A DNA stretch of 57,925 bases. Origin: a virus. The stretch is taken from positions 1 through 57,925 of the IMG/VR virus record IMGVR_UViG_3300048922_000444. The stretch is one strand, 5' to 3'. Position 1 is the stretch's first letter. Every line of letters starts with the position of its first letter. The notes below the pieces were generated by a model. It ran no database searches. It saw nothing but the letters and a program-made list of their open reading frames with translations, and had not been told where the DNA came from. Positions 14,454 to 22,656 of the stretch are shown here, one piece after another. A program made the position numbers and the translations under genes.

Positions 14454-14566
14454 GTCTGGCTTCCGCTACGTTCGACGGCTCGCTCCCGCCATTGCATCAG
14501 TTCGGTCAAGCTCCATCCCTCCATTTCGGAGGGCTGGAAGTGGAAGATGACGGCCACATCGGCCAT
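14450..14566 (-). CDS. E': Tail protein gpE' (GpE family), reached by frameshift from E
   Basis: 38 aa ORF, too short for most gene callers, starting MADVAVIFHFQPSEMEGW and continuing with LTELMQWRERA, the exact signature of the P2 GpE/E' family. In P2 it is made mainly as the C-terminal part of an E-E' fusion through a -1 ribosomal frameshift. Here the frame is open without stops from the slippery site in E (14611-14617) through this ORF, which supports the same mechanism. It may also start independently at the ATG at 14566. Confidence 0.88.
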   Translation of the reverse strand: MADVAVIFHFQPSEMEGWSLTELMQWRERAVERSGSQT

Positions 14567-14574
14567 CGCATCCT

Positions 14575-14928
14575 CTACGCGGTGAGGGATGCACGGTCCG
14601 CCTTCTTCATGAAAAAACTGGCGATCTCGGTGCCCAGGCTGACCAGGTCGGCCGGGTCCAGCTTGTCCACATCTGCGGTGGTCAGGGTCGGGAAGGTGAT
14701 GCGCGGGGCCAGTGTGCGGATGGCGGTGACATCCATCTGCAGCAGGTCCAGCAACTTCACCCCGCGCAGCGAGCCGGCGTCGGGTTTGCGGATCTGCAGC
14801 TTGTCGATGACTTGGTCACCGCGCGTGATGGGCGAATCCAGTTCAAGGGTGGCGAAGTCGGGCGCGCTGACCTGGCCGGTGGTGGTGTCCAGTACGGCGC
14901 CGGTTTCCGGGGCGGTGGTCTTCTTCAT
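14575..14928 (-). CDS. E: Tail assembly chaperone, P2 gpE
   Basis: 117 aa tail assembly protein. Features of the family: LELDSPITRGDQVIDKLQIRKPDAG, LRGVKLLDLLQMDVTAIRTLAPRI and a late ADLVSLGTEIASFF. The slippery heptamer for the -1 shift into E' lies at codons for Ser-Phe-Phe near the C-terminus. As in lambda G/GT, the short form and the shifted form would act as chaperones on the tape measure protein encoded next. Confidence 0.93.
   Translation of the reverse strand: MKKTTAPETGAVLDTTTGQVSAPDFATLELDSPITRGDQVIDKLQIRKPDAGSLRGVKLLDLLQMDVTAIRTLAPRITFPTLTTADVDKLDPADLVSLGTEIASFFMKKADRASLTA
14611..14617 (-). promoter_or_regulatory. Programmed -1 frameshift slippery site (T TTT TTC)
   Basis: On the minus strand the zero frame reads AGT TTT TTC ATG. 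The heptamer T TTT TTC allows both tRNAs to re-pair after a one-base backward slip. The shifted frame continues through CAT GAA GAA without stops and enters the E' ORF in phase at its ATG (14566). Equivalent sites are established for P2-like phages. Confidence 0.8.
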
Positions 14929-14978
14929 GGGGTTGTCCTGATGGTGCGGCCCGGCAGTGCCGGGCCGAGGATGGGAAG

Positions 14979-15488
14979 TCAGACGCCGATGGCGCGGCGC
15001 TGTGCTTTCAGCAGATCCACGCCGTTGACGATGAAGATCATGGCGAGCATGTCGATCTCGATTTCGGTGCGGCCGTTGATGCTCAGCTTGTAGTAGCTGG
15101 CCGAGGTTTTCACGCTGAACTCCGTGTCGTCGCCGACCTTACCGGTGCCGGGGTCGAGTTCGCTGTGTCGGCCGCGGATGACGATCTCCACCGCATCAAC
15201 ATCACCGGTGTCATCGCGCTGGTAGGCGCCGGCAAAGCGCAGCTGCACGCCGTTGTGGCGAATCGCGCCGTACTGACGCAACACCTCGCGCATCAGGCCG
15301 CCGCACTTCCATTCGGCCTCGATCTTCTCCTGGCCCATATCGATATCGACGGGACCGGCCATGCCACCGGCGCGGTATTCCTCCATCTTGCGGGTCAGGG
15401 TCGGCAGCTTGAACTCGGTTACCAGGCCGAGATAGCTGACGCCGTCGTTGAACAGGTTGAGATTCTTGAGCTTGCTGGGCAGTGCCAT
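14979..15488 (-). CDS. FII: Major tail tube protein, P2 gpFII
   Basis: 169 aa protein that stacks into the inner tube of the contractile tail. It shows the family opening LPSKLKNLNLFNDGVSYLGLVTEFKLPTLTRKMEEYRAGGM and the internal GPVDIDMGQEKIEAEWKCGG. Length is that of P2 FII (172 aa). It sits between sheath gene FI and chaperone gene E as expected. Confidence 0.96.
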   Translation of the reverse strand: MALPSKLKNLNLFNDGVSYLGLVTEFKLPTLTRKMEEYRAGGMAGPVDIDMGQEKIEAEWKCGGLMREVLRQYGAIRHNGVQLRFAGAYQRDDTGDVDAVEIVIRGRHSELDPGTGKVGDDTEFSVKTSASYYKLSINGRTEIEIDMLAMIFIVNGVDLLKAQRRAIGV

Positions 15489-15513
15489 ATCGGGGATTCC
15501 TCAGTGGTGCCGC

Positions 15514-16680
15514 TCAACCGCTGATGCGGCTGGGGAAGTCGGCGAAGTAGCGGTCGGTGATGCGCTGGTTCAGCTGCAGGCTCTCCAGCGGCGGCACGGG
15601 GGTGTAGTCGTAGTCGATCACCAGCTTGCCGGCCGACAGCGTGGTCGGCAGGTTGGCCGCTTCGTCGTACCAGGCGTTGGCGTCGATGATGTAGCCGCCG
15701 GCTTTCAGCTCGCGGAATTTGGCGTTGATGCTCTCCAGAATGTCCTTGACCTGGCTGGGGTGCAGCGGCTTGTCCATGTAGGTCATCATCGCGTCGGCGA
15801 TGGTGTCGGCCAGGATCTGCGCGGTGCGGGTGGCCGGCTCGAAGGCGAACAGCACATCGTCGCTGAGCGTGCGCGATCCCCAGAAGCGGTAGCCGTTGGC
15901 GTTGACCAGCGTGGTCACGTCGGCCGCATTGAGCAGGCCGGCGTCGGTGGCCGGGTTCTGCAGATCCCAGTGCACGTCGCGGCTGATGCCGGTGACGCCG
16001 GCGACGGTGACGTTGGAGAGCGACTTGTGCCAGCCCTGTTCCTGATCGATCTTGGCGCGCAGGCCGACCGCCCGCGCGGTGGCGTAGGCCAGGTCGGCGG
16101 TGTTGGTGGTGGTGTTCCACGCGACGAAGTCGGGCCAGATCATCATCAGCTCGCGCTCGCTGAACTCGGCGCGGTAGGTCAGCACTTCGGCCACCTTGCC
16201 GTTGGCCGAGGCGCTGATGTAGGCCATGGCGCGCAGGCTCTTGGCGACGATGGCCAGGGCGGTCACCACCTCCTGATTGTCCAGGCCGGGCACGGCCAGG
16301 ATGCGCGGCTTCACGCCCAGCTGGGCCTCGGCCACCAGCAGCGCCTGCATGCCGGTGTAACTGCCCGTCTCGGTGCCGCCGATCACGTTGCTGGTGGTTG
16401 CCGGCTCGGCCTCGCCCTCGGCCACGCGGACCACGACCGTGATCGGGTTGGCCTGGTCGGCAATGGCGCGCAGGCTGCCGGCCAGGGTGCCCTTGATGCC
16501 GGCCTTGGCGATGGCGCCGCGCACGTCGGTCAGCAGCACCGCCTTGTTGAGCGGGAAGGCGGTGGCATCGGCGTCCTCGGCGGTGCAGACGATGCCGATG
16601 ATGGCGGTGGCGACGGTGCGGATGGGGCGGATGCCGCCATTGACTTCAACGACGCGTACGCCGTGGTGGTACTGGTCCAT
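15514..16680 (-). CDS. FI: Tail sheath protein, P2 gpFI
   Basis: 388 aa contractile sheath subunit. Features include the N-terminal YHHGVRVVEVNGGIRPIRTV, PVGIVCTAEDAD-like segment at about residue 28, a GSYTGMQALL motif, and the C-terminal RFWGSRTLSDD and PVPPLESLQLNQRITDRYF typical for P2 FI (396 aa). It lies upstream of the tube gene with a 25-base gap. Confidence 0.96.
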   Translation of the reverse strand: MDQYHHGVRVVEVNGGIRPIRTVATAIIGIVCTAEDADATAFPLNKAVLLTDVRGAIAKAGIKGTLAGSLRAIADQANPITVVVRVAEGEAEPATTSNVIGGTETGSYTGMQALLVAEAQLGVKPRILAVPGLDNQEVVTALAIVAKSLRAMAYISASANGKVAEVLTYRAEFSERELMMIWPDFVAWNTTTNTADLAYATARAVGLRAKIDQEQGWHKSLSNVTVAGVTGISRDVHWDLQNPATDAGLLNAADVTTLVNANGYRFWGSRTLSDDVLFAFEPATRTAQILADTIADAMMTYMDKPLHPSQVKDILESINAKFRELKAGGYIIDANAWYDEAANLPTTLSAGKLVIDYDYTPVPPLESLQLNQRITDRYFADFPSRISG

Positions 16681-16695
16681 TGCTGGCTCCTTGGG

Positions 16696-17055
16696 TCAGG
16701 TTTCGCGGTAGCGGAGGGGTACGGTCAGGCGGGTGAATTCGTTGGACCGTTGGGTGCGGACGCGGCGGCAGGTTACGTCGAGCACGAATGCGCCCGGCCG
16801 CTCCCCTTTGGCCAAGGCCAGCTGGGTGATCTGGATACGGGGTTCCCAGCGCATCAGCGCGGTGGCCGCTGCACCGTAGAGGCGCAGCTGGGTGGTGCTG
16901 TTGAATGGCTGGTCGACCAGCTCGGGCAGCAGCGAGCCAAAGTCGCGGCGCTGCAGGCGCGTGCCAAGTGGTGTGGTCAGAATGCGGGCGATGGATTGCG
17001 CAAGGTGCGCGTCTTCATCGAGCCAGCGGCCGGTGGCCTGGTCCATGCCCCTCAT
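16696..17055 (-). CDS. W: Baseplate wedge protein, P2 gpW (gp25-like)
   Basis: 119 aa. The core LAQSIARILTTPLGTRLQRRDFGSLLPELVDQPFN and ATALMRWEPRI are the T4 gp25/P2 gpW signature of the baseplate wedge protein that nucleates the sheath. Two starts are possible (17055 or 17046). In P2 the order is V-W-J-I; here W is separated from J by the fibre and spike genes, the order common in Xanthomonadales relatives. Confidence 0.94.
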   Translation of the reverse strand: MRGMDQATGRWLDEDAHLAQSIARILTTPLGTRLQRRDFGSLLPELVDQPFNSTTQLRLYGAAATALMRWEPRIQITQLALAKGERPGAFVLDVTCRRVRTQRSNEFTRLTVPLRYRET

Positions 17056-17103
17056 CGCGCCGCGCTCCAGTGGAGAGCGCAGCGCGGGTGGCGGTAGAGT
17101 TTT

Positions 17104-17147
17104 GCCGGGGTCGAGGCCATGCCCTCATTGTTATGAGGTGCCCCGGC
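17104..17147. other. Nested inverted repeat between gene W and the next tail gene
   Basis: GCCGGGG (17104-17110) pairs with CCCCGGC (17141-17147), and inside CCTCAT (17123-17128) pairs with ATGAGG (17133-17138). No T run follows on either strand, so this is probably an mRNA processing or stability structure upstream of W rather than a terminator. The rest of the 138-base gap shows nothing clear. Confidence 0.5.
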
Positions 17148-17193
17148 GAAGGCTCTTCGCGCCGCGTGTAGCGGCTATGAAAACAGCAGGGCT

Positions 17194-17652
17194 TTAGCGG
17201 TGGCCGGGCAGATCCGGCAGTTCAACGGCCGGTGGCTCCGGCGGTTTGGGTAGCTCGGGCACTTCAATTTCCGGCAGTTCGATGCTGCACGATCCGATCC
17301 GCGCTGAGGCGGCATCGATCGCGCTCTGCAGCTTGGCGATGGCGGCGGTGATCTGCGCGATCTGCACCGGCAGCACCAGCATAGGCTTCACGTAGGGTTG
17401 CAGGAAGGCCGAAACGAAGTCGGTGATCCAGGTGACGATCTGCGCGGGGTTGGCGCTGGGCGGGGTGAGTAGCGCCATGATCGGCTGCAGCGCCGCCATC
17501 TGCGCCCCGATGCCGGCCAGCAGTGCGTTGGCCGACTGCATCGCCTCGGTGGTCAGCGCCTGCAATTCGTCGCAGCTCTGCACCGCGTTGATCTGATCGA
17601 CCAGGCGCTCGAAGGTCTGTGCGTTGAAGGGGAGGGAGCCTTGCGGGTTCAT
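17194..17652 (-). CDS. Hypothetical tail-operon protein
   Basis: 152 aa protein between spike gene V and wedge gene W. Helical N-terminal two thirds with a long hydrophobic stretch (about residues 42-100, Ala/Leu/Pro-rich), then a Pro/Glu-rich tail with repeated PE/VELP units ending in PDLPGHR. I do not recognise a family, but its place within the late operon, 7 bases from V, marks it as a virion or assembly protein. Confidence 0.75.
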   Translation of the reverse strand: MNPQGSLPFNAQTFERLVDQINAVQSCDELQALTTEAMQSANALLAGIGAQMAALQPIMALLTPPSANPAQIVTWITDFVSAFLQPYVKPMLVLPVQIAQITAAIAKLQSAIDAASARIGSCSIELPEIEVPELPKPPEPPAVELPDLPGHR

Positions 17653-17659
17653 GGGTGCC

Positions 17660-18229
17660 TCAGAAGATGTTGGTGACGATGCCGCGCTCGACGGTGATGA
17701 CCTGGCCGGTGGTGCTGGTGAAGGTGCCCGACGCTCCGGTACCGGCGGCGAGATTGCCGTCGGCCGAGGCGCTGCCGGTAGCGTGGGTGGTGGGCGTGTC
17801 CAGCACCACGGCGGCGCTGGCGTGCACCTCGGCCTGCTGGCAGTTCACCACCACCTTGCCCGTACCGACGTTGACCGCCAGCGTGGAGGTAGCGTGGTTG
17901 AACTCGACCACGCTGCCATCTGGGTAGGTGGTGCGATCCACGTCCTCGCTGCTGGCCGGCTGCGGGAAGTTGTCCTGCGGCACGCTGCCCAGGATCACGG
18001 CCTGACCGATCTGGCCGTCAGGGCAGGCCAGCAGCACCTGCTCCCCTATGCCAGGCACATGCCAGGTCCGGCCATTCGGCCCAGCGCGGCGTTCCAGCCA
18101 GCTGATCCAGTCGCTCTGAATCTCCCCGGTCTGAACGCGCACGCGCGCGGGCGCAGCGGCGCGAACGGCGATCACCGTGCCCCAACGCAGCATGTTGCTG
18201 ACCTCTGCAGGAATGTCGCCGCGCGCCAT
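17660..18229 (-). CDS. V: Baseplate spike protein, P2 gpV
   Basis: 189 aa from the ATG at 18229 (MARGDIPAEVSNMLRWG). The OB-fold part RVRVQTGEIQSDWISWLERRAGPNGRTWHVPGIGEQVLLACPDG is diagnostic for gpV, the membrane-piercing spike trimer. The C-terminal part with alternating Thr/Val/Gly residues is the expected beta-helix. The larger open frame upstream of 18229 is the shadow of the neighbouring gene. Five bases separate it from that gene. Confidence 0.93.
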   Translation of the reverse strand: MARGDIPAEVSNMLRWGTVIAVRAAAPARVRVQTGEIQSDWISWLERRAGPNGRTWHVPGIGEQVLLACPDGQIGQAVILGSVPQDNFPQPASSEDVDRTTYPDGSVVEFNHATSTLAVNVGTGKVVVNCQQAEVHASAAVVLDTPTTHATGSASADGNLAAGTGASGTFTSTTGQVITVERGIVTNIF

Positions 18230-18234
18230 GGCGT

Positions 18235-18843
18235 TCAAGCCCCTGCCACATCGGTAGTGGATTGTGGCGGCGCCGGCAGGGTTTCGACAGGCGGGGGCAT
18301 ACTCTCCCATCGGCTCTGCGCGTCGCTGTACTGCCACGGGCCGGTGCTGTCGCGCGGTGGTGCCAGATCCGTAGCCGTCGCCGGCAGCGGCTCGCCCACG
18401 GCCAGCGGCGGCAGGTTGAGGCCGGTAGCCTTCTCCCAGATCGCGGTCTGGCTGAAGTCGGGCACCAGCTCCCACGTCTCCAGTGCCACGTTCCACCGGT
18501 TGGCGGCAGGTTGTCCGGCGGCGATTGCGAGCGGTGCCTGTGCGGTGAGGGACGGTGACGGCAGATCGCCCAGGGCAAGCATGTTGGGAGCGGCCAGGCC
18601 GGTGGCCTTGTCCCACAACATCACGCCCCGGAAGTCGGCCACCGTCTCCCACGCAGTGCGATCTGCGTTGATGCGCCACGCCTGTCGGGCGCCTGCGTTG
18701 TCCATCGGTGGGAAGTCGACGGTGTTGTCGGGCAGCGGGCAACTGCCATCGGCTTCCGGGTAGATCCGGATCGGCAAGAGGTAAAGGCCGGTCACCTCAT
18801 CGAACGAGTGGCCGTAGGTCTCATGGGATTCTTTCAGCTGCAT
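18235..18843 (-). CDS. Tail fibre-associated protein, probable fibre assembly factor
   Basis: 202 aa encoded directly after the tail fibre gene, the usual place for a tail-fibre assembly chaperone. It contains two or three copies of a Trp-rich repeat of about 45 residues built on W-E-x-V-x-D-F, L-W-D/E-K-A-T-G-L and LG-D/E-LP (about residues 62-92 and 115-150). Similar repeats occur in proteins accompanying fibres of Xanthomonadales P2-like phages. A structural role is also possible. Confidence 0.7.
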   Translation of the reverse strand: MQLKESHETYGHSFDEVTGLYLLPIRIYPEADGSCPLPDNTVDFPPMDNAGARQAWRINADRTAWETVADFRGVMLWDKATGLAAPNMLALGDLPSPSLTAQAPLAIAAGQPAANRWNVALETWELVPDFSQTAIWEKATGLNLPPLAVGEPLPATATDLAPPRDSTGPWQYSDAQSRWESMPPPVETLPAPPQSTTDVAGA

Positions 18844-18852
18844 GGTTCGATC

Positions 18853-20289
18853 TCAGTAGGCGATGCAGTACAGCATCCGGATGCCGGCCGGCAGGTTGCG
18901 GGCCGAGCCGGTGCTTCCAACGGTGATGGCGTGCGCGTGGTCGCCTACGGCTGCCACGGAGATGGTGTGGCTGTGACTGCCAGCGCCGTTCATGCCGATG
19001 TTATGTGTGTGGTTGCCGGTGGCGTCAGTACTGAAGCTGTGTGCGTGGCCGCCGGCCCCTGCAGTGCCGCCATCGCTCGGTAGTGCGTCGTTGTCGCGCT
19101 CTCGGTACACCCCATAGCCATTTATGGCCGGGGCCGATGGAACCACGCCCCCGTGGGCGTGGTCACCCTGCCACGACGTGCCGCCCGTGTGTGCGTGGTA
19201 ACCCTGACCATCGGTCCACGCGCTGTGGGCGTGGTCGCCCACGGCGCCCGCGCTGGCAGAGTGGGCATGCCCGCCGCCGGCCGAAGCGCTGGCGCTGTGG
19301 GTATGCGAGATCACGGCACCGGCGCTGGTCTGCCCGACTTTCGCCGGATCACCCGTGTGGATGATGCCGCTGTCTTCATCAACCTTGGGCAGCATGAACT
19401 TGGCTGGATCAGTCGCCGCGCCGTAGGTCTCCCCGATGGCAGCAAACAAACGGGGATAGTCCGCGCGCAGCACTTCACTGCCGTCGCACAACAGTGTGCC
19501 GGTCGGAGCGGCCGTGCCGGCGAACGTGATGACCTGGCCGGGGATGTGCGTGCTGGCCGGCACGCCGATCAGGTTCTCCCACTTCAAGTAGTGCTCGCCG
19601 TGATTGCCATCCAGCAGGTCGGCGTCCAACCCGTTGTTGGCGCCGTCATCCTTGAGCGCGGCGCCCTTGAGCTTCAGCACTTCGTGAACCGCCTGCTCGG
19701 TGGCCGCAGCAATCAGGCGACGGGTGAAGTCGGTCGGTGCCCCCGCGCCCAGTCGCTGATCCAACAGGGCGCGCAGGCCCTTTGGATGCACCGCCCGGGC
19801 GGCATCCTCGCCGTCGATAGTCTCTGCCGGCGTCGCCAGCTCCAGCACCCCCGGCGTCTCTTCGGTACCGACGTTGAGGTCGAAGTTCGTGTCGCCGAAG
19901 GTGATGTCGGTGGCTGCGATGTCCGCGAACTGGAGATCGGCTGCCAGCAGCAGTACCGCCTGCGACGACTTCTCGGCCAGCACCGGTTGCTGGCCGTACA
20001 CGGCAAACAGGGTGCCATCATCCAAGTAGAGGCCAAGCCCACGCACGGCATAGGTGGCATCGGTGTCGTCGCGGGCGGTGACGTGGATGGTGTCGGGGGA
20101 GGTGGCGCCGCCCTTGATCGAGGTGAGGCGGGTATGTTCGCCCGGCAGTACCTGCATCTCCGGGTCGGCCGCAAACACCTGATCGGTAAGCCCCAGCGAG
20201 TGGGCGAGCACCGGCGCGGTGCCGTTGCGCTCGGCATTGACGATGGCCTCGCGGCCACGGCGGGTAACGGTGAATCTCAGGCCGGTCAT
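18853..20289 (-). CDS. H: Tail fibre protein with collar domain, P2 gpH-like
   Basis: 478 aa from the ATG at 20289, which overlaps the stop of gene I as ATGA. Residues 1-150 match the N-terminal virion-attachment domain of phage tail fibres (MTGLRFTVTRRGREAIVNAERNGT, VTARDDTDATYAVRGLGLYLDDGTLFAVYGQ). About residues 245-310 are a tail collar domain (GTAAPTGTLLCDGSEVLRADYPRLFAAIG). The C-terminal 150 residues carry at least eight HxH units (HTH, HAH, HSH), a metal-coordinating fibre motif, and end in RMLYCIAY, the standard collar-domain terminus. It determines host receptor binding. Confidence 0.92.
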   Translation of the reverse strand: MTGLRFTVTRRGREAIVNAERNGTAPVLAHSLGLTDQVFAADPEMQVLPGEHTRLTSIKGGATSPDTIHVTARDDTDATYAVRGLGLYLDDGTLFAVYGQQPVLAEKSSQAVLLLAADLQFADIAATDITFGDTNFDLNVGTEETPGVLELATPAETIDGEDAARAVHPKGLRALLDQRLGAGAPTDFTRRLIAAATEQAVHEVLKLKGAALKDDGANNGLDADLLDGNHGEHYLKWENLIGVPASTHIPGQVITFAGTAAPTGTLLCDGSEVLRADYPRLFAAIGETYGAATDPAKFMLPKVDEDSGIIHTGDPAKVGQTSAGAVISHTHSASASAGGGHAHSASAGAVGDHAHSAWTDGQGYHAHTGGTSWQGDHAHGGVVPSAPAINGYGVYRERDNDALPSDGGTAGAGGHAHSFSTDATGNHTHNIGMNGAGSHSHTISVAAVGDHAHAITVGSTGSARNLPAGIRMLYCIAY

Positions 20290-21695
20290 GGGGTGGTTTC
20301 CGTAGCTTGGACACGAACGAACACAGCGGCCCGCGCGGCGGCGATGACGCCGACGCGGCCGGCCAGGTTGATGCCCTGGGTGAAGGTGAAATGGCTGCGC
20401 ACCGGCTTGGTCAGGTTCACCTCGGCGATCACGTCGTCCACGTACTGGGCGGTGGTGGTTTCGCCGCTCTGGCCGGCAAGGGTGAGTGTCAGGTTGAAGG
20501 TGTACGGGGCGCCGCGTGGCGTGGTCTGCCACCACTCGGTGATCTCAACGATGCCGCCGAAGCTGTCCACAACGTCTTCGATGCTGCGGGCGGTGCCCTT
20601 GCGGCGCTGGACAATCAGCGAGTTGGCAACGCGGGCGCGTTTAACCTGCAGCGGCCAGGTGCTGCGCCACGTATCGACGGACATGGTCCACGCAAGCCAC
20701 GGCAGCAGCTCTTCCGGACAGGTCGCCGGGTTCCACAGCTGGCCGATCACAGAGTCGATCTGCGTGGTGCGCGCGATGACCGTTTCGCCGACGCGCTCCA
20801 GCGCGGTGGCATTGGGCGGCAGCAGGCTGTCGGCCAGGTCAACGCCCACGCAGCCATCCCAGGTCAGCACAGCGCCGCGCGGCGCGGGGTCGGTCAGCTG
20901 GATTCGGTTGCGCTTGTCGAGCACGTAGTCGGTGATCGAGCGTCCGCCGCCACGGGTGGGGATGTAGGCGCTGGCCAGGCCACCCGGTTCTAGCTGGGGC
21001 TGGGACACGCGCAGGGTCACATCGATGGCGCCGCCGGGCACCACCGCCATGCCGATGTAGCACTTGATCCCGGCGGTGTCGGGGTGGGTCAGCTTGCGGC
21101 TGATGGAGCGCCGCTCCAGCGTGATCGGGTTGGGCTGGGTGCTGGTGCTGCTGACCAGGTACTGGCCGGCCGCATCGCATTCGGCCAGCACCAACTGCCG
21201 CAGCGGCTCGCGGAAGCCGGTGACCGGATCGCCGGCCAGGATCTGCATGCCCACGCTCGCCGTCCAGGTGCTCCCGCGCGTGGCCGGTACCGGTGCTGAC
21301 TGGAACACCAGGTCGACGAAGCGGACAGCCTGACCGGTGTTCCTCCCCGCGATCCGATAGTCCATGTACGGCGTGCCGTCCTCCAGCACGCCGGATGCAA
21401 CCGTGCGGACCCATCCGCCGAAACCACCGGTCAGGCTGGTCCAGCCCGGCGGCAGCTTGCCGCCGCCGGGAATCGGGCCAGGGATGCAGGCCAGCACATC
21501 AGAGTCGGGTAGAAGGTTGTGGCGCAACTGGCGAGACAGACGCACCCGGCCGCGCCAGTCGGTGCGGTGGACAGCGGCGACCTCACAGGCCAGTCGCGTC
21601 GGCTTGCCCAGGAAGGTGGGCATGAACTCGGTGCGCACGCCATCGCCGATCCCCATCGGCTCATCGACCAGGCGCTGGGTGATGCGCTTACTCAT
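20286..21695 (-). CDS. I: Baseplate protein P2 gpI with an extra N-terminal domain
   Basis: 469 aa, far longer than P2 gpI (176 aa). The C-terminal part from about residue 275 is gpI: SLLPPNATALERVGETVIART, then GQLWNPATCPEELLPWLAWTMSVDTW and KGTARSIEDVVDSFGG. The first 270 residues form an extra module starting ITQRLVDEPMGIGDGVRT with HNLLPDSD, a beta-rich middle and LEPGGLASAYIPT, the layout of carbohydrate-binding or fibre-type domains. Start at 21695 overlaps gene J by 8 bases. The frame runs uninterrupted through the junction, so this is a real fusion. Confidence 0.88.
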   Translation of the reverse strand: MSKRITQRLVDEPMGIGDGVRTEFMPTFLGKPTRLACEVAAVHRTDWRGRVRLSRQLRHNLLPDSDVLACIPGPIPGGGKLPPGWTSLTGGFGGWVRTVASGVLEDGTPYMDYRIAGRNTGQAVRFVDLVFQSAPVPATRGSTWTASVGMQILAGDPVTGFREPLRQLVLAECDAAGQYLVSSTSTQPNPITLERRSISRKLTHPDTAGIKCYIGMAVVPGGAIDVTLRVSQPQLEPGGLASAYIPTRGGGRSITDYVLDKRNRIQLTDPAPRGAVLTWDGCVGVDLADSLLPPNATALERVGETVIARTTQIDSVIGQLWNPATCPEELLPWLAWTMSVDTWRSTWPLQVKRARVANSLIVQRRKGTARSIEDVVDSFGGIVEITEWWQTTPRGAPYTFNLTLTLAGQSGETTTAQYVDDVIAEVNLTKPVRSHFTFTQGINLAGRVGVIAAARAAVFVRVQATETTP

Positions 21696-22575
21696 GGGTG
21701 CCCAGATGGACGATGTTCGTGCCGGTGCAGTAGGCAGCCTGGTGGTGCTCAATGGTCAGGTCGGTGGTCGGTGCGAGCAGGTTCACCCGCTGCACGCCGT
21801 CCACATGCAGGGCGGCATACAAGCCCGAGCGCGGCAGGTCACGGCCAAGCCGGTGGGATTCTTCGATGTAGGCCTGCAGGCGACGGTCGGCCTCTTCCAG
21901 CACCACAGCGGCATCCGGTCCGGCGTAGGTGACGATCTCCGCATCGACGATGTACCCGATGATCTGCGCGGCGCGGGCCGTCACAAGGTCGGTGAGCGGG
22001 CGCACGTTGCCGTCCATCAAGGCGTCGGTGACGCGCTGCAGGACCTCGGGCGGGGGCACGCCGTCGCCGCTGCGCGACAGAACCGTGACCAGTACCTCAC
22101 CGGGGGCCGGACTCATGGCGCTGGCATCGAGCACGTCGGTGTCGGCCGAGAGCGCATGGAACAGGTAGGCGCCCTCGGGGCCGGCAACGCTATACCCTTC
22201 CGGGGCCAGCTGGATGCGGCGCCGGAAATCAGCATCGCCCTCCATCACCGCCGGGAGGTTGTTCTCCGGATCGGCCGGGGTCAGGGTCTGGCGGGTAACG
22301 CCAAAGAACGCGGCCAGGTTGTCCAGATCCGCGCTGCGCGCGTAGGCCAGCAGGTTGCCCTTGGCGCGGACGTTGAACGACTCGCGCTGGTGAATCTCGC
22401 GGTAGGCGCACACCTGCAGCATCACCGCCATCGGGTCGGACTCAAGCAGGACGTAGTCCGGCGCCAGCAGGCGCAGGATTGCCAGAAGATCGGCGTAGGC
22501 CTGCTCGAAATCGACCTGTTCGGTCAGATCGGGGACGGGCAGCTTGGACAGTTCGACGGCAGTAAACGTGGACAT
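21688..22575 (-). CDS. J: Baseplate assembly protein, P2 gpJ
   Basis: 295 aa, the gp6-like baseplate wedge protein. Family features: an N-terminal acidic VDFEQAYADLLAILRLLAPDY, the QVCAYREIHQRESFNVRAKGNLLAYARSADLDNLAAFFGVTR core, and a C-terminal SGLYAALHVDGVQRVNLLAP. Length agrees with P2 gpJ (302 aa). It is followed by I and H in standard order. Confidence 0.95.
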   Translation of the reverse strand: MSTFTAVELSKLPVPDLTEQVDFEQAYADLLAILRLLAPDYVLLESDPMAVMLQVCAYREIHQRESFNVRAKGNLLAYARSADLDNLAAFFGVTRQTLTPADPENNLPAVMEGDADFRRRIQLAPEGYSVAGPEGAYLFHALSADTDVLDASAMSPAPGEVLVTVLSRSGDGVPPPEVLQRVTDALMDGNVRPLTDLVTARAAQIIGYIVDAEIVTYAGPDAAVVLEEADRRLQAYIEESHRLGRDLPRSGLYAALHVDGVQRVNLLAPTTDLTIEHHQAAYCTGTNIVHLGTHE

Positions 22576-22656
22576 GACAGCACCGGGCGCAGGGGCGCAT
22601 CAAGGGTGTCATCGGCACGCTGCTGTCAGTAGTTGCGGGGCGTGTAGGCGCAGCGC

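Noticed and set aside
15448-17097. A 549-codon rightward frame opposite the tail sheath genes, and similar long frames opposite 11458-12780, 19153-20928, 21364-22632 and 26243-28909
   Set aside because: They mirror well-identified P2 tail and head genes; Gly/Val/Arg/His-rich translations are typical GC-rich antisense shadows with no ribosome binding sites.
18990-19340. Repetitive GTGGxCGTGGTC DNA suggesting a CRISPR or tandem repeat array
   Set aside because: It is the coding consequence of the HxH fibre repeats; units vary in length and sequence and there are no spacers.
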